Positions 8,378 to 17,186 of a stretch of 64,000 bases of DNA are shown here, one piece after another. The notes under the pieces were generated by a model that was not told the origin of the DNA, did not search any database, and saw only the letters and a list, made by a program, of their open reading frames with translations. This stretch comes from Sulfurivirga sp964427185 (GTDB taxonomy: Bacteria; Pseudomonadota; Gammaproteobacteria; Thiomicrospirales; Thiomicrospiraceae): the NCBI GenBank assembly GCA_964427185.1, contig CAYRSN010000001.1:1-64000 (forward strand), written 5' to 3'. The translations under genes were made by a program, and so were the position numbers. Positions within the stretch are counted from its first letter, which is position 1. Each line of letters opens with the position of its first letter.

Positions 8378-9394
8378 TCAATGCTTTCGATTGGCCAGCC
8401 CTACTTTATGTGCCAGCTCCATCATGCGGGTGACATAACCGATTTCATTGTCATACCAAGCATAGACTTTCAGCTGCGTTTCGTTGACCACCATGGTGGA
8501 GGGTGCGTCAATGACCGAAGAGTGTGTTTCGCCTTTGAAGTCCACAGACACTAAAGGACGGGTTTCATACCCTAAAATGCCTTTCAGGTCTGTTTCGCTG
8601 GCGGCTTTGAAAAAGCTGTTTACTTCTTCTGCTGTGACAGGGCGTTTCATTTCCAGCACCAGGTCTACCAGTGAGGCGTTCATCAGCGGCACCCGTACTG
8701 CATGGCCGTTGAGTCGTCCATTCAACTCCGGAAAGATGGTACCAATGGCCTTGGCGGAGCCTGTGGTGGTAGGGATCAGAGATTCTACGCAGGCGCGGGC
8801 ACGGCGTAAGTCCTGATGGCCGTGATCCACCACTTTTTGTGTATTGGTACGGTCGTGTAAAGTGGTGAGCATGCCGTGGCGGATGCCGATATTTTCCTGC
8901 AGCACTTTAATCACCGGTGCCATGGCGTTGGTCGTGCAGGAAGCTGCGGTGATAATCGGATCTTCGCCCGGAGTGAAAATGTGATCGTTGATGCCCATGA
9001 CGATATTTTTGATGCCTTCTTTCATGGGCGCGGCCACGATAATCTGTTTCACGCCTTGATCCAGATAGGGCTGCAGCGCCTCGCGGGTGCGGAAACGGCC
9101 AGTGGCCTCAATGACAATATCCAGCTCCATATTGCGCCAGTCCGTATCACAAATAGCGTGATTCTGGCTGTAGCCAATTACCTTGTCTCCAATATGAATT
9201 TCATCGTCGGCAGCAATGGCCTCATGGTGCCAGCGACCGTGAGTGGAGTCGAAATTGAGAAGGTGAGCGGAGCCTGCGGCATCAGTAGCCGTTTCATTGA
9301 TATGCACGAACTCGATTTCCGGCCAGTCCCATGCTTGGCGTAGCGCCAGGCGTCCCATGCGGCCAAAGCCGTTAATAGCGATACGAATTGTCAT
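8378..9394 (-). CDS. gap: ArsJ-associated glyceraldehyde-3-phosphate dehydrogenase
   Basis: 338 aa. NAD-binding start IRIAINGFGRMGRLALR, catalytic Cys153 in ITAASCTTNAMAPV, and the C-terminal WYDNEIGY block are all present. In this operon type the enzyme uses arsenate instead of phosphate to give 1-arseno-3-phosphoglycerate, the ArsJ substrate. The start overlaps the arsR stop as ATGA (9391-9394), so translation is coupled to the regulator. It is probably a dedicated resistance copy rather than the glycolytic enzyme, but the sequence alone does not prove the absence of a central role. Confidence 0.93.
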   Translation of the reverse strand: MTIRIAINGFGRMGRLALRQAWDWPEIEFVHINETATDAAGSAHLLNFDSTHGRWHHEAIAADDEIHIGDKVIGYSQNHAICDTDWRNMELDIVIEATGRFRTREALQPYLDQGVKQIIVAAPMKEGIKNIVMGINDHIFTPGEDPIITAASCTTNAMAPVIKVLQENIGIRHGMLTTLHDRTNTQKVVDHGHQDLRRARACVESLIPTTTGSAKAIGTIFPELNGRLNGHAVRVPLMNASLVDLVLEMKRPVTAEEVNSFFKAASETDLKGILGYETRPLVSVDFKGETHSSVIDAPSTMVVNETQLKVYAWYDNEIGYVTRMMELAHKVGLANRKH

Positions 9395-9744
9395 ATTACA
9401 GATTCCTTTTCAACTAAGAGCGTGTTAAGTTTTTCCAAATCCTGTTGCAGGGTTGTATCCGTTTGGGCAAAGGCGGTCAGGCTTTGAATCAGTTGTGCCT
9501 GCCATGGATCCAGAATGGGCTCCAGCTGGTAGTGCATCCAAGTACCTTGACGCGTGGCCTGTACAATATGGGCGTTACGTAAAATCGCCAGATGACGGGA
9601 GACGGTGCTTTGTGGCACATTAAGTGTTGCGACCAGATGGCATACGCAGACTTGTTCGACTTGAGACAGTAGATAGGTGAGCCGAACCCGTAAAGGGTCG
9701 CTCAATGCCTTGCACCATTGTGGATAATATTCAAGATGTGTCAT
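9391..9744 (-). CDS. arsR: ArsR-family arsenical-responsive repressor
   Basis: 117 aa winged-helix repressor. The metalloid site CVCHL carries Cys33 and Cys35, matching Cys32/Cys34 of E. coli ArsR; the third Cys is replaced by Val. The DNA-recognition helix is QSTVSRHLAIL (45-55). It should bind an operator in the 70-bp gap to the divergent gene at 9815 and release it on arsenite binding, controlling arsR-gap-arsJ and perhaps the divergent gene. First gene of its operon. Confidence 0.92.
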   Translation of the reverse strand: MTHLEYYPQWCKALSDPLRVRLTYLLSQVEQVCVCHLVATLNVPQSTVSRHLAILRNAHIVQATRQGTWMHYQLEPILDPWQAQLIQSLTAFAQTDTTLQQDLEKLNTLLVEKESVI

Positions 9745-9780
9745 CGAGTGGGCACTTGCTTGTGTTTATTCGGATTTTAG

Positions 9781-9793
9781 AATATATCATATT
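9781..9793. promoter_or_regulatory. Probable ArsR operator
   Basis: AATAT-ATC-ATATT is a perfect 13-bp inverted repeat in the intergenic region between arsR and the divergent redoxin gene. On the minus strand it overlaps TATGAT/TATATT, which would serve as a -10 box, so repressor binding would block arsR transcription. Inferred from position and symmetry. Confidence 0.55.
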
Positions 9794-9814
9794 TTTTAGT
9801 ATCGGGAGGAGAAA

Positions 9815-10372
9815 ATGGTCAGCTTGACAACCCCTGTTTGTGAGTTTGATAAACCTGCAGTGGCGTTTGCATTGCCTGGTGTGGATGGCGACATTTGGAC
9901 ACTGGATAAAGCCAGAGGAGAAAACGGGCTGCTGGTGATGTTTATCTGTAACCACTGTCCTTATGTAAAAGCCATTTTGCCGCGGCTGGTGCGGGATACG
10001 CGTCAATTGCGAGATGAGTATGGCGTTCACAGCATTGCCATTATGTCCAATGATCCCAGCCTGTATGCGGAAGACTCCTTTGAGAACATGAAGAGGGTGG
10101 CGGAGGAGTGGGATTTTCCGTTCCCATATGTCTATGACGAGACACAGGAGGTGGCCAAAGCCTATGGTGCGGTGTGTACACCGGACTTTTTTGGCTACAA
10201 CAAAGATTTGAAGCTGCAGTATCGCGGACGGTTGGATGCTTCACGCAAAGAGGCTGCGCCTGAAGATGCCAGGCGAGAGCTGTTTGAAGCGATGGTGCAG
10301 GTGGCACAGACAGGACGCGGCCCTGCGGAGCAGATCCCCTCTATGGGGTGCTCTATTAAGTGGAAGTCATAA
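9815..10372 (+). CDS. Thioredoxin-fold (AhpC/TSA-like) redoxin
   Basis: 185 aa, cytoplasmic, with no signal peptide. The fold is that of the AhpC/TSA-redoxin group: an N-terminal FALPGVDGDIWTL, then the active-site block MFICNHCPYVKAI with a CNHC (CxxC) pair at about 48-51, SNDPSLYAEDSFENM, and VCTPDFF where the cis-proline is expected. It is preceded by a good GGGAGGAG SD. It sits head to head with arsR over a 70-bp gap containing the putative operator, so it may respond to arsenic. A possible role is thiol-disulfide or peroxide defence; its substrate is unknown. Confidence 0.82.
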   Translation: MVSLTTPVCEFDKPAVAFALPGVDGDIWTLDKARGENGLLVMFICNHCPYVKAILPRLVRDTRQLRDEYGVHSIAIMSNDPSLYAEDSFENMKRVAEEWDFPFPYVYDETQEVAKAYGAVCTPDFFGYNKDLKLQYRGRLDASRKEAAPEDARRELFEAMVQVAQTGRGPAEQIPSMGCSIKWKS

Positions 10373-10400
10373 CTGGCTGGGTGATTTTAATCAAAAGATA

Positions 10401-10428
10401 TTGATTTTATTGATCTTTTAGGTAAAAT
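10401..10428 (+). promoter_or_regulatory. purE promoter
   Basis: TTGATT (10401-10406) and TAAAAT (10423-10428) are 16 bp apart, about 30 bp before the purE ATG. A good sigma-70 match. Confidence 0.65.
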
Positions 10429-10458
10429 GCCCCGCTTTTCAGTGAAGCAGGACAGGTT

Positions 10459-10953
10459 ATGACACAGCAACCGATGGTTGGCATTATTATGGGTTCCAAG
10501 TCAGACTGGCCCACCATGCAGCATGCAGCGGACATGCTGGATACGCTGGGTGTGTCTTATGAAGTCAAGGTGGTTTCTGCACACCGCACACCAGATCTGA
10601 TGTTTGAGTATGCCGAGCAGGCGGAGTCACGTGGCTTGCAGGTCATTATTGCTGGTGCGGGTGGCGCGGCACATTTGCCCGGTATGGTTGCGGCTAAAAC
10701 GCTGGTGCCTGTGCTGGGTGTGCCGGTGAAATCACGGGCGCTCAATGGACAGGATTCCTTACTCTCCATCGTGCAGATGCCAGGCGGTGTGCCGGTGGGT
10801 ACGCTGGCCATTGGTGAAGCTGGCGCAAAAAATGCTGCGATTCTGGCAGCAGAGATCGTTGGAAACGTTCAGCCAAAGGTGCGAGAGGCTTTGCGTGCCT
10901 GGCGTCAGGCACAAACGGAAACGGTGTTGAATAACCCTGACCCTCGGGCATGA
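10459..10953 (+). CDS. purE: N5-carboxyaminoimidazole ribonucleotide mutase
   Basis: 164 aa. It converts N5-CAIR, made by PurK, into CAIR in purine synthesis. Class I PurE features are visible: GIIMGSKSDWPTM, VVSAHRTPDLM with the catalytic His, IIAGAGGAAHLPGM, and the SLLSIVQMPGGVPVGTLAIG block. purK follows 56 bp downstream on the same strand, confirming the two-enzyme route. Confidence 0.97.
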   Translation: MTQQPMVGIIMGSKSDWPTMQHAADMLDTLGVSYEVKVVSAHRTPDLMFEYAEQAESRGLQVIIAGAGGAAHLPGMVAAKTLVPVLGVPVKSRALNGQDSLLSIVQMPGGVPVGTLAIGEAGAKNAAILAAEIVGNVQPKVREALRAWRQAQTETVLNNPDPRA

Positions 10954-11009
10954 TTGATCTGAAGCTGCGGTAAAATGGCCGCGGTTTTTTTGTTTTGGAG
11001 CAAGGCTTT

Positions 11010-12110
11010 ATGACGCCTATCACACATCATATCGGCGTGCTTGGTGCAGGACAGTTGGGCCGTATGTTGGCAATATCAGGCTATCCATTGGGTCAGCGGT
11101 TTGGCTTTTACGGGCAGGTAAAAGAGGCACCGGCTGCCATGCTCGGGCAGGTATTTGCACAGGCAGATGATGCGCTGGATGCTTTTGTGGCATGGGCGGA
11201 TGTGGTCACATATGAGAGTGAAAATACGGATGTGGCACAGGTGCGCGCAATTGAGGCAGCTGGTGTGCCGGTTTATCCGGGCGTAGCATCGCTGTATTAC
11301 AGCCAGCACCGAGGACGGGAAAAAGATCTCTTTACACGCTTAGGTATTCCAACAGCACCCTATGAGGTGGTCAGCTCTTTAGCGGCACTGCGTAAGGCGG
11401 TTGAACATATAGGGGTGCCGGCTATTTTAAAAACCACAACCGAGGGATATGACGGTAAAGGACAGTATCGTCTGCGCGCTGCATCAGAGGCTGAGGCGGC
11501 CTGGCAGGCGCTGGGCGAGCGCGAAGCGATTTTAGAGGGCTTCGTCTCTTTTCGGCGGGAGCTTTCTATGATTGCCGTGCGAGGCAAAACTGGGGAGATG
11601 GTTTTTTACCCCTTGGTGGAAAACCGGCATCACGAGGGTATTTTGCGTTTGACTTTGGCACCGGCTGAGCAGGTATCTCCAGCTGTTCAGGCATGTGCTC
11701 AGGCGTATATGGCGCGTTTGATGAACGAGATGGATCATGTGGGGGTTCTGACGCTGGAGCTGTTCGAAACGGAAAACGGCTTGGTCGCAAACGAAATGGC
11801 GTCACGCGTACATAATTCCGGCCATTGGACAATAGAAGGTGCGGTTACTTCCCAGTTTGAAAACCATATTCGCGCTATTTGTGGGTTGCCTCTGGGCAGC
11901 ACACAGCCTGTGATGCCTTATGCCGCAATGGTGAATATCATTGGCGAAACAGGGCCGGTTGAGCAGGTATTGCGCCTGCCCGGTGTTCACCTGCATCTTT
12001 ATGACAAGGCCGAACGCCCCGATCGCAAGCTGGGGCATATCAATATACTGGCGCAGAGCCGTTTTGAATTGATGGAAAGATTGGCGTTATTGCAGCCTTT
12101 TTTGCCCTAA
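11010..12110 (+). CDS. purK: N5-carboxyaminoimidazole ribonucleotide synthase
   Basis: 366 aa, an ATP-grasp enzyme that carboxylates AIR with bicarbonate and ATP for PurE. Motifs include IGVLGAGQLGRMLA, TYESENTDV, LKTTTEGYDGKGQYR and EMASRVHNSGHWTIEGA. The ATG at 11010 is preceded by GGAG at a suitable distance; a TTG 15 bp upstream overlaps that SD and is unlikely to be used. A TAAAAT box lies at 10971-10976, so purK may have its own weak promoter in addition to read-through from purE. Confidence 0.97.
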   Translation: MTPITHHIGVLGAGQLGRMLAISGYPLGQRFGFYGQVKEAPAAMLGQVFAQADDALDAFVAWADVVTYESENTDVAQVRAIEAAGVPVYPGVASLYYSQHRGREKDLFTRLGIPTAPYEVVSSLAALRKAVEHIGVPAILKTTTEGYDGKGQYRLRAASEAEAAWQALGEREAILEGFVSFRRELSMIAVRGKTGEMVFYPLVENRHHEGILRLTLAPAEQVSPAVQACAQAYMARLMNEMDHVGVLTLELFETENGLVANEMASRVHNSGHWTIEGAVTSQFENHIRAICGLPLGSTQPVMPYAAMVNIIGETGPVEQVLRLPGVHLHLYDKAERPDRKLGHINILAQSRFELMERLALLQPFLP

Positions 12111-12141
12111 AATAGCGTTGTTTCCCTAAGGAAATCACGCA

Positions 12142-12882
12142 ATGGTAAGAGCCGGGTTGTTTTTATGTTTGTGGGTGTGGAGCTCGGCACTCTGGGCTGA
12201 GACGATATTAAGAGCTGCAACAGCAGCGAATTTTGCGCCTGCTTTAAAAGCGCTGGCCTTAGCGTATAAAGCCAAAACAGGCGTGCAGGTACAGGTGATA
12301 ACCGGCTCAAGCGGCAAACTGGCCTTCCAGATTGCACGCGGTGCACCTTATGATCTCTTTTTTTCTGCGGATGCTGAGCGTCCCCAATGGCTTTATCGTC
12401 AGAAGCGGGTCGAGCGCCCGCTGACCTATGCCGTAGGTGTGCTGGTATTGTGGCAGAAGTCAGGTGCTATATCTCCCAAGCAGCGCCTGATGCAGGGGGA
12501 TTTTTCGCGTCTAAGTATAGCCAATCCAAAAACAGCCCCCTATGGTCGAGCCGCGCAGGAAACCTTGCAGGCGCTGGGACGCTGGCAGCAGGTGCAGGCC
12601 AAACTGGTGCGTGGGGAGAATGTAGGGCAGGCATTTCAGTATGTCTATTCGGGTAATGCACAGTTGGGTTTTGTGGCACTGAGTCAAGTATTGCTGTCAG
12701 GATTAACTGGTGCACACCATAGCTGGCGTGTGCCCGTGCATTTTCATCAGCCGTTGATACAGCAGGCAGCAGTTATTCATCAGCGACCGAATCAAAAAGC
12801 GGCTCAGCAGTTTTTGCACTGGGTGGTGCATGCGCCTGAAGCGAAGGCACTGATTCAAAAACAGGGGTATGCTTTACCATGA
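12142..12882 (+). CDS. modA: Molybdate ABC transporter, periplasmic binding protein
   Basis: 246 aa with a Sec signal peptide (cleavage expected after SSALWA, about residue 19). The mature start ETILRAATAANFAPAL, then ITGSSGKLAFQI and GAPYDLFFSADAERP, are typical of ModA, which binds molybdate or tungstate through conserved Ser and Ala backbone contacts. Its stop region overlaps the modB start by 4 nt. No modE regulator or Mo-box was recognised nearby. Confidence 0.94.
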   Translation: MVRAGLFLCLWVWSSALWAETILRAATAANFAPALKALALAYKAKTGVQVQVITGSSGKLAFQIARGAPYDLFFSADAERPQWLYRQKRVERPLTYAVGVLVLWQKSGAISPKQRLMQGDFSRLSIANPKTAPYGRAAQETLQALGRWQQVQAKLVRGENVGQAFQYVYSGNAQLGFVALSQVLLSGLTGAHHSWRVPVHFHQPLIQQAAVIHQRPNQKAAQQFLHWVVHAPEAKALIQKQGYALP

Positions 12883-13556
12883 GTTTGGATTGGACAGCCT
12901 TGTGGCTGACTTTTAAGCTGGCTGCGTTGACAACCTTGTTGCTCATTCCGTTAAGCACGCCTATTGCTTTGTGGCTGGCATTCAGCCGCAGCCGTTTTAA
13001 GCCAGTGTGGGAAGCGATTGTCGCCCTGCCGTTGGTGCTGCCCCCTACGGTGTTGGGGTTTTATCTGTTAATTGCGCTGGCTCCGGAGAGTATGATTGGA
13101 CGGTGGTATGCGGCATTGACAGGCGGTGCACAGCTTACGTTCAGTTTTACCGGTATTTTAATCGCTTCGCTTTTTTACTCGTTACCGTTTGCGGTTCAGC
13201 CCTTAATGCAGGCTTTTCTCCAGGTAGGGGTCGCGCCTTTACACACCGCCGCTTTGCTGGGGGCAGGGCGCTGGGATCAGTTTTGGCGTGTGCTTCTGCC
13301 TTTAAGCCTGCCTGGATATCTGGTGGCCACTACCTTGGTGTTTGCCCATACGGTGGGAGAGTTTGGAGTGATTCTGATGGTGGGGGGGAATATCCCGGGT
13401 ATCACACAGGTGGCGTCTATCGCCATTTATGATGCTGTGGAAAATATGGATTACCTTCAGGCGCATGCGTTGTCTCTGGTGCTGTTGATATTTTCACTGG
13501 TCACCCTGGTAGGCGTGTATGTTCTGAGCCGAAGGCTGGAATTGCGCCATGGCTGA
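12879..13556 (+). CDS. modB: Molybdate ABC transporter permease
   Basis: 225 aa inner-membrane protein with about five helices. The binding-protein-dependent permease (EAA-type) loop appears as HTAALLGAGRWDQFWRVLLP, which contacts ModC. PLVLPPTVLGFYLL and HTVGEFGVILMVGGNIPG are ModB hallmarks. It overlaps modA by 4 nt and modC by 8 nt, so the three are one operon. Confidence 0.95.
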   Translation: MSLDWTALWLTFKLAALTTLLLIPLSTPIALWLAFSRSRFKPVWEAIVALPLVLPPTVLGFYLLIALAPESMIGRWYAALTGGAQLTFSFTGILIASLFYSLPFAVQPLMQAFLQVGVAPLHTAALLGAGRWDQFWRVLLPLSLPGYLVATTLVFAHTVGEFGVILMVGGNIPGITQVASIAIYDAVENMDYLQAHALSLVLLIFSLVTLVGVYVLSRRLELRHG

Positions 13557-14637
13557 GTTGCGTTGTGCAGGTCAGATCCGTATGCAGGCTTTTTCGCTGG
13601 AGGTGCCGTCGGTCTGTTTGCCTGCAACAGGCGTGACAGTGCTGTTTGGGGCTTCGGGGAGTGGGAAATCCACTTTTATGAAAGCTGTAGCAGGAACTTT
13701 GCGAGCCTCGGCATTTGAAGTTTATTGCGGTGAGCAGCCGTGGCAGACTCAGCATCACTGGCTGCCGCCGCAGCAGCGTGAAATTGGTATGGTGCAGCAG
13801 CAGGGGGTTTTGTTTGAGCATATGCAGGTGGAGGCGTTGCTGCGTTTCCCGCTTAAGTATGCGCGCAGGCAGCTGTTTACATTTGAGCAGGTGGTACAGT
13901 GGTTGGGGCTAAGCAGTTTACTGCATCATCGTCCCAGCCAGCTTTCCGGTGGGCAGCGGCAGCGGGTGGCTTTAGGGCAGGCACTGTTACGCCAGCCACG
14001 GTGGTTGTTTTTGGATGAGCCGCTGGTAGGGCTGGATCGGCAGGCACGTCAGGAAATGCTCGCCTTGTTGGAGTATGTGGTTAAAGTTTCACAACTGCCG
14101 ACATTGTTGGTGACCCATGCGCTGGATGAGGTGGAGTGTTTGGGAGACTATGTGCTGTTTATCTCGCAAGGACGCGTGTATGGCGAACAGCAGGAAAAGC
14201 GGCAAGTGCCTGTGTCAATCTGGCAGGCGGTTTCCTGTGCAGATTCCCCTTTGTTTAGTGAGCAGGATCCTGTGGCTTTGCTGCAGGGTGAGCTGCTGAA
14301 GCCTCGGAATATGCAAGGGTTGGCAGAGGTGCGTGTCGGTTGGCATATTTTGTTTACCTGTGCGCAGTCACTGCCTGCAGGCTCTGATGTCAGAGTGCGC
14401 ATTGCCGCCAGGCAGATTTTATTGGCTCAGGAGCGGCTGACGGGGGTTTCTGCACTGAATCAGTTGGCGCTGGAAGTCCGTGCGGTGTATATACGAGAAA
14501 ATCAGGCGTTGGTTAAATTAGCACTGGATGAGACACAAGTGCTGTGGGCGACCGTGACACATGCGTCCGTAAAGGCACTGGATTTGGCACCGGGCAGGCG
14601 GATTTGGGTGGTGATTAAGGCTGTAGCAATCCTGTGA
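13549..14637 (+). CDS. modC: Molybdate ABC transporter ATP-binding protein
   Basis: 362 aa. ABC ATPase domain in the first 230 residues: Walker A GASGSGKST (34-42), signature LSGGQRQRVALGQ, Walker B WLFLDEPLVGLD and the switch His in LLVTHALDE. The C-terminal third is the TOBE-type domain that binds oxyanion in ModC proteins (VRIAARQILLA, then INQ/ALVKL-like strands). It completes modABC and is followed by a terminator. Confidence 0.93.
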   Translation: MAELRCAGQIRMQAFSLEVPSVCLPATGVTVLFGASGSGKSTFMKAVAGTLRASAFEVYCGEQPWQTQHHWLPPQQREIGMVQQQGVLFEHMQVEALLRFPLKYARRQLFTFEQVVQWLGLSSLLHHRPSQLSGGQRQRVALGQALLRQPRWLFLDEPLVGLDRQARQEMLALLEYVVKVSQLPTLLVTHALDEVECLGDYVLFISQGRVYGEQQEKRQVPVSIWQAVSCADSPLFSEQDPVALLQGELLKPRNMQGLAEVRVGWHILFTCAQSLPAGSDVRVRIAARQILLAQERLTGVSALNQLALEVRAVYIRENQALVKLALDETQVLWATVTHASVKALDLAPGRRIWVVIKAVAIL

Positions 14638-14657
14638 GGGGGTCTCCCCCTTTTTTT
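14637..14657 (+). terminator. Intrinsic terminator after modC
   Basis: AGGGGG (from 14637), a TCT loop and CCCCCT are followed by a T tract. It overlaps the last base of the modC stop codon. Confidence 0.8.
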
Positions 14658-14684
14658 GAAAAGCAAAAAAATTTGTATTTTCAG

Positions 14685-14712
14685 AAAAAATGCCGCGTTT
14701 AAGCGGCATTTT
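14685..14712. terminator. Bidirectional terminator
   Basis: TGCCGC (14691-14696), a GTTTAA loop and GCGGCA (14703-14708) are flanked by an A run on the left and a T run on the right. It can end modC read-through on the plus strand and the 148-aa gene on the minus strand. Confidence 0.8.
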
Positions 14713-14743
14713 CGTGCTGTTAAAAGGCTTAAAAGTCCTGTTT

Positions 14744-15190
14744 TTACAGCTGAGGGAGATACTCCGGCAGGTGTTTGCGGATTTCTTCCGGTTTTTCTGT
14801 GACCAGATCTTTGGACACTTCCAGAGAAACCACTTTTTTAATATTTTTATCTAGTGCACTGCGCAGGTGACCGAGGAATTTGGGCGGTGCAACGATAATC
14901 AGCTGTTCGAATTTCTGCGCATGGAAGGCTTTATAAAGCTCTTGCGCCAGCTCTTTTGCAAAGCGGATGGCTTCTTCTTCGGTGGGGGGGATTTTGGGTT
15001 CGTAGCCGTGGGCTCCAATGCCAGTATCATTACTGTGGCGGCCGGGGGCATCGGTGATCAGATCTTTGTTGTGCATGCGGGATTCGATGTGTTGAAGGTC
15101 TTCTTGTTCGATTAGACCGCCGGTGGGTGTTTCGGCGCTGAACAGGCGTGCATGAGCGCTATCTGCGACAACAATCCAGGTTTTTTTCAT
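14744..15190 (-). CDS. Host-attachment-protein family (PF10116-type)
   Basis: 148 aa cytosolic protein. The start KKTWIVVADSAHARLFSAE and the later LYKAFHAQKFEQLIIVAPPKFLGHLR are the conserved blocks of the family annotated as required for attachment to host cells (Agrobacterium AtsA-like). The fold resembles the eRF1 domain 1/archaeal pelota-type fold; the actual function is not established and the name should not be taken to mean pathogenicity. It has a good GGAG ribosome-binding site, its own terminator, and a 52-bp gap from the upstream peptidase gene, so it may be monocistronic. Confidence 0.8.
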   Translation of the reverse strand: MKKTWIVVADSAHARLFSAETPTGGLIEQEDLQHIESRMHNKDLITDAPGRHSNDTGIGAHGYEPKIPPTEEEAIRFAKELAQELYKAFHAQKFEQLIIVAPPKFLGHLRSALDKNIKKVVSLEVSKDLVTEKPEEIRKHLPEYLPQL

Positions 15191-15242
15191 TGTGCTCTCC
15201 TTTTGTTGAGGGTTTCTTCTTTTATAACATGCTTTGAGGAAA

Positions 15243-16091
15243 TTAAAAGGGGTGGGTGTGGATTTTGTCGATCCAGCGGTTCAGATCATGCCACATGCTT
15301 TCGATTTCCTGTGCCGAGGGCATGCGCCTGGCGCTTTTCAGCTCGATGGTAACGACAGGAATTTTCAGGTATTCACCGGCGTAGCGTCCCAGAGAGCCAG
15401 GGTAAGTGCCCAGCTGACGCAGTTTGAGAGAGCCTATTTTTTCTGGAATGGTGATATGGTGAGGGCCGTCATAGTCCAGCAGTCGGTAGGGCGCGTGCAG
15501 GGCGATGATAATGGTGGGCTGAAAGTGTTTGATCAGGGAAACAAGATAGCGTGTTTCAGGCTCTGAGGCGGCGTTTGGCCCTGGGTAGTAGCGGGGATTT
15601 TTGCGTTTGTAGCGCTGCCACCAGTCCAGTGCGAGGGTTTGCCAGTCCGGAGAGGGGAAGTTGCGATTAATATCAACGCCACGGGCATTGGTACGTGTGG
15701 AGGGGCGCTTGAACAGCCCGTCCGGGTTGGCGACAGGGACGACCAGCCAGTGATTTTTAAGCTGGTTTTGATGGCGGATGAGGTTTTGCAGCCACAGGTA
15801 GGCCAGGCTGACGGCTGCCCACTCATCGCCGTGAATGCCGCCGATAAAAAGAATACGCTCAGGGGTACTAGGGTGCTGTGATGCATGGATGTGTCGTTCT
15901 GCCAGAGGCCAGCCCTGATGACTGTAATGGCCGCTGGGCGTTAGTGATAGAGCACGGCAGCCTTGGAGTGTGACGGTACGCAGCTTTTTGGCCAGTGCGT
16001 CACAGAAAGCAGCAGGGAGTGTCGGAGCAGCCCATGCTGGTGCCTGAAAAAGAAGAAGGGTAAGTGTCAGTGTTGTAAGCAGCCTGTGCAT
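15243..16091 (-). CDS. Secreted M14 zinc carboxypeptidase, MpaA-like
   Basis: 282 aa with an N-terminal signal peptide (hydrophobic LLTTLTLTLLLF, cleavage after APAWA). Zinc ligands are visible: IGGIHGDEWAA gives His and Glu, ALHAPYRL the second His; NPDGLF, NARGVDINRNFP and the catalytic Glu in VVTIELKSARR follow. This resembles the murein tripeptide amidase MpaA and related peptidoglycan peptide hydrolases, here exported to the periplasm. The start overlaps the pilU stop by 1 nt (TAATG), so it belongs to the pilT-pilU transcript. The substrate is inferred from family. Confidence 0.8.
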   Translation of the reverse strand: MHRLLTTLTLTLLLFQAPAWAAPTLPAAFCDALAKKLRTVTLQGCRALSLTPSGHYSHQGWPLAERHIHASQHPSTPERILFIGGIHGDEWAAVSLAYLWLQNLIRHQNQLKNHWLVVPVANPDGLFKRPSTRTNARGVDINRNFPSPDWQTLALDWWQRYKRKNPRYYPGPNAASEPETRYLVSLIKHFQPTIIIALHAPYRLLDYDGPHHITIPEKIGSLKLRQLGTYPGSLGRYAGEYLKIPVVTIELKSARRMPSAQEIESMWHDLNRWIDKIHTHPF

Positions 16092-17176
16092 TAGCCAGCC
16101 TCGCCTGTCAGTTTGAGTGCAAGGCGTACATTGTTGGGGCTGTCTGCAAAGCGCAGGGCATCTTCGTAGGAGATTAAGTTCTGTTGGTAAAGTTCAATGA
16201 GATGCTGGTCAAAGGTTTGCATGCCGATTTCTCTGTTTTCTGCCATGACATCTTTGAGTGCGTGTACTTCGCCTTTAAAGATTAAATCTGAAATACGGGG
16301 GGTTTTAATGAGAATTTCGATGGCAGCGACTCTGCCGCCACCAATTTTAGGCACCAGCCGCTGGGAGACGATCATTTGCAGGTTTAAGGAAAGATCCATC
16401 AGCAGTTGCGGGCGGCGTGTTTCTGGGAAGAAGTTGATGATGCGGTCTAAGGCCTGGTTGGCATTATTGGCGTGAAGAGTGGAGAGGCATAGGTGACCAG
16501 TTTCTGCAAATTGTACGGCGTACTCCATGGTGGCCTGGTCACGAATCTCTCCCATGAGAATGACATCGGGCGCCTGGCGCAGGGTGTTTTTGAGGGCGAT
16601 TTCGTAAGAGTCCGTATCTGTACCTACTTCCCGTTGTGTCACCAGGGATTGTTTATTGGGATGAATGAATTCAATAGGGTCTTCTATGGTGATAATATGG
16701 CTGGCAGTTGTGCTGTTTCGGTAATCGATCAGGCTGGCCAGGGAGGTGGATTTTCCCGTGCCTGTGCCGCCTACAAAGAGAATGAGGCCTTGTTTTTTTA
16801 AAATTTGTTCTTTTAGAACTTCAGGCAGGCCAAGGCTGTCGAAACTGGGGATTTCGGTGCGGATAATCCGGGCGACCAGCCCGCAGGTGCCGCGCTGCAT
16901 AAATGCGTTGATACGAAACCGGACGGCCTCATTGAGGCTATAGGCGAAATTCAGTTCTTTTTCCGCTTCAAACTGCTGCTGCTGTACGGGAGACATGGCT
17001 GCCAGTGTCAGTATACGCGCCATCTCCGGGGTCAGGCTTTCTTCGGTAATAGGGGTGAGGCGGCCGTCTTTGCGGATGTGCACCCGAGCGTTGGCTTCGA
17101 TAAAAAGATCCGAGCCGTCTTGGGCGTGCAGTGTATCCAGCAGTTGATTTAAGGTGGTTTTGCCTGTATCACTCAT
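16091..17176 (-). CDS. pilU: Type IV pilus retraction ATPase PilU
   Basis: 361 aa secretion-type hexameric ATPase. Walker A GGTGTGKST (about 136), Asp box IITIEDPIEF, Walker B ILMGEIRD and the His box HLCLSTLHANNANQAL are all present. It is distinguished from PilT by its N-terminus and the C-terminal region (ISDLIFKGEVHALKDVMAENREIGMQ). PilU assists PilT in depolymerising pili for twitching and DNA uptake. It lies 10 bp after pilT. Confidence 0.94.
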   Translation of the reverse strand: MSDTGKTTLNQLLDTLHAQDGSDLFIEANARVHIRKDGRLTPITEESLTPEMARILTLAAMSPVQQQQFEAEKELNFAYSLNEAVRFRINAFMQRGTCGLVARIIRTEIPSFDSLGLPEVLKEQILKKQGLILFVGGTGTGKSTSLASLIDYRNSTTASHIITIEDPIEFIHPNKQSLVTQREVGTDTDSYEIALKNTLRQAPDVILMGEIRDQATMEYAVQFAETGHLCLSTLHANNANQALDRIINFFPETRRPQLLMDLSLNLQMIVSQRLVPKIGGGRVAAIEILIKTPRISDLIFKGEVHALKDVMAENREIGMQTFDQHLIELYQQNLISYEDALRFADSPNNVRLALKLTGEAG

Positions 17177-17186
17177 GGGTTACTCC

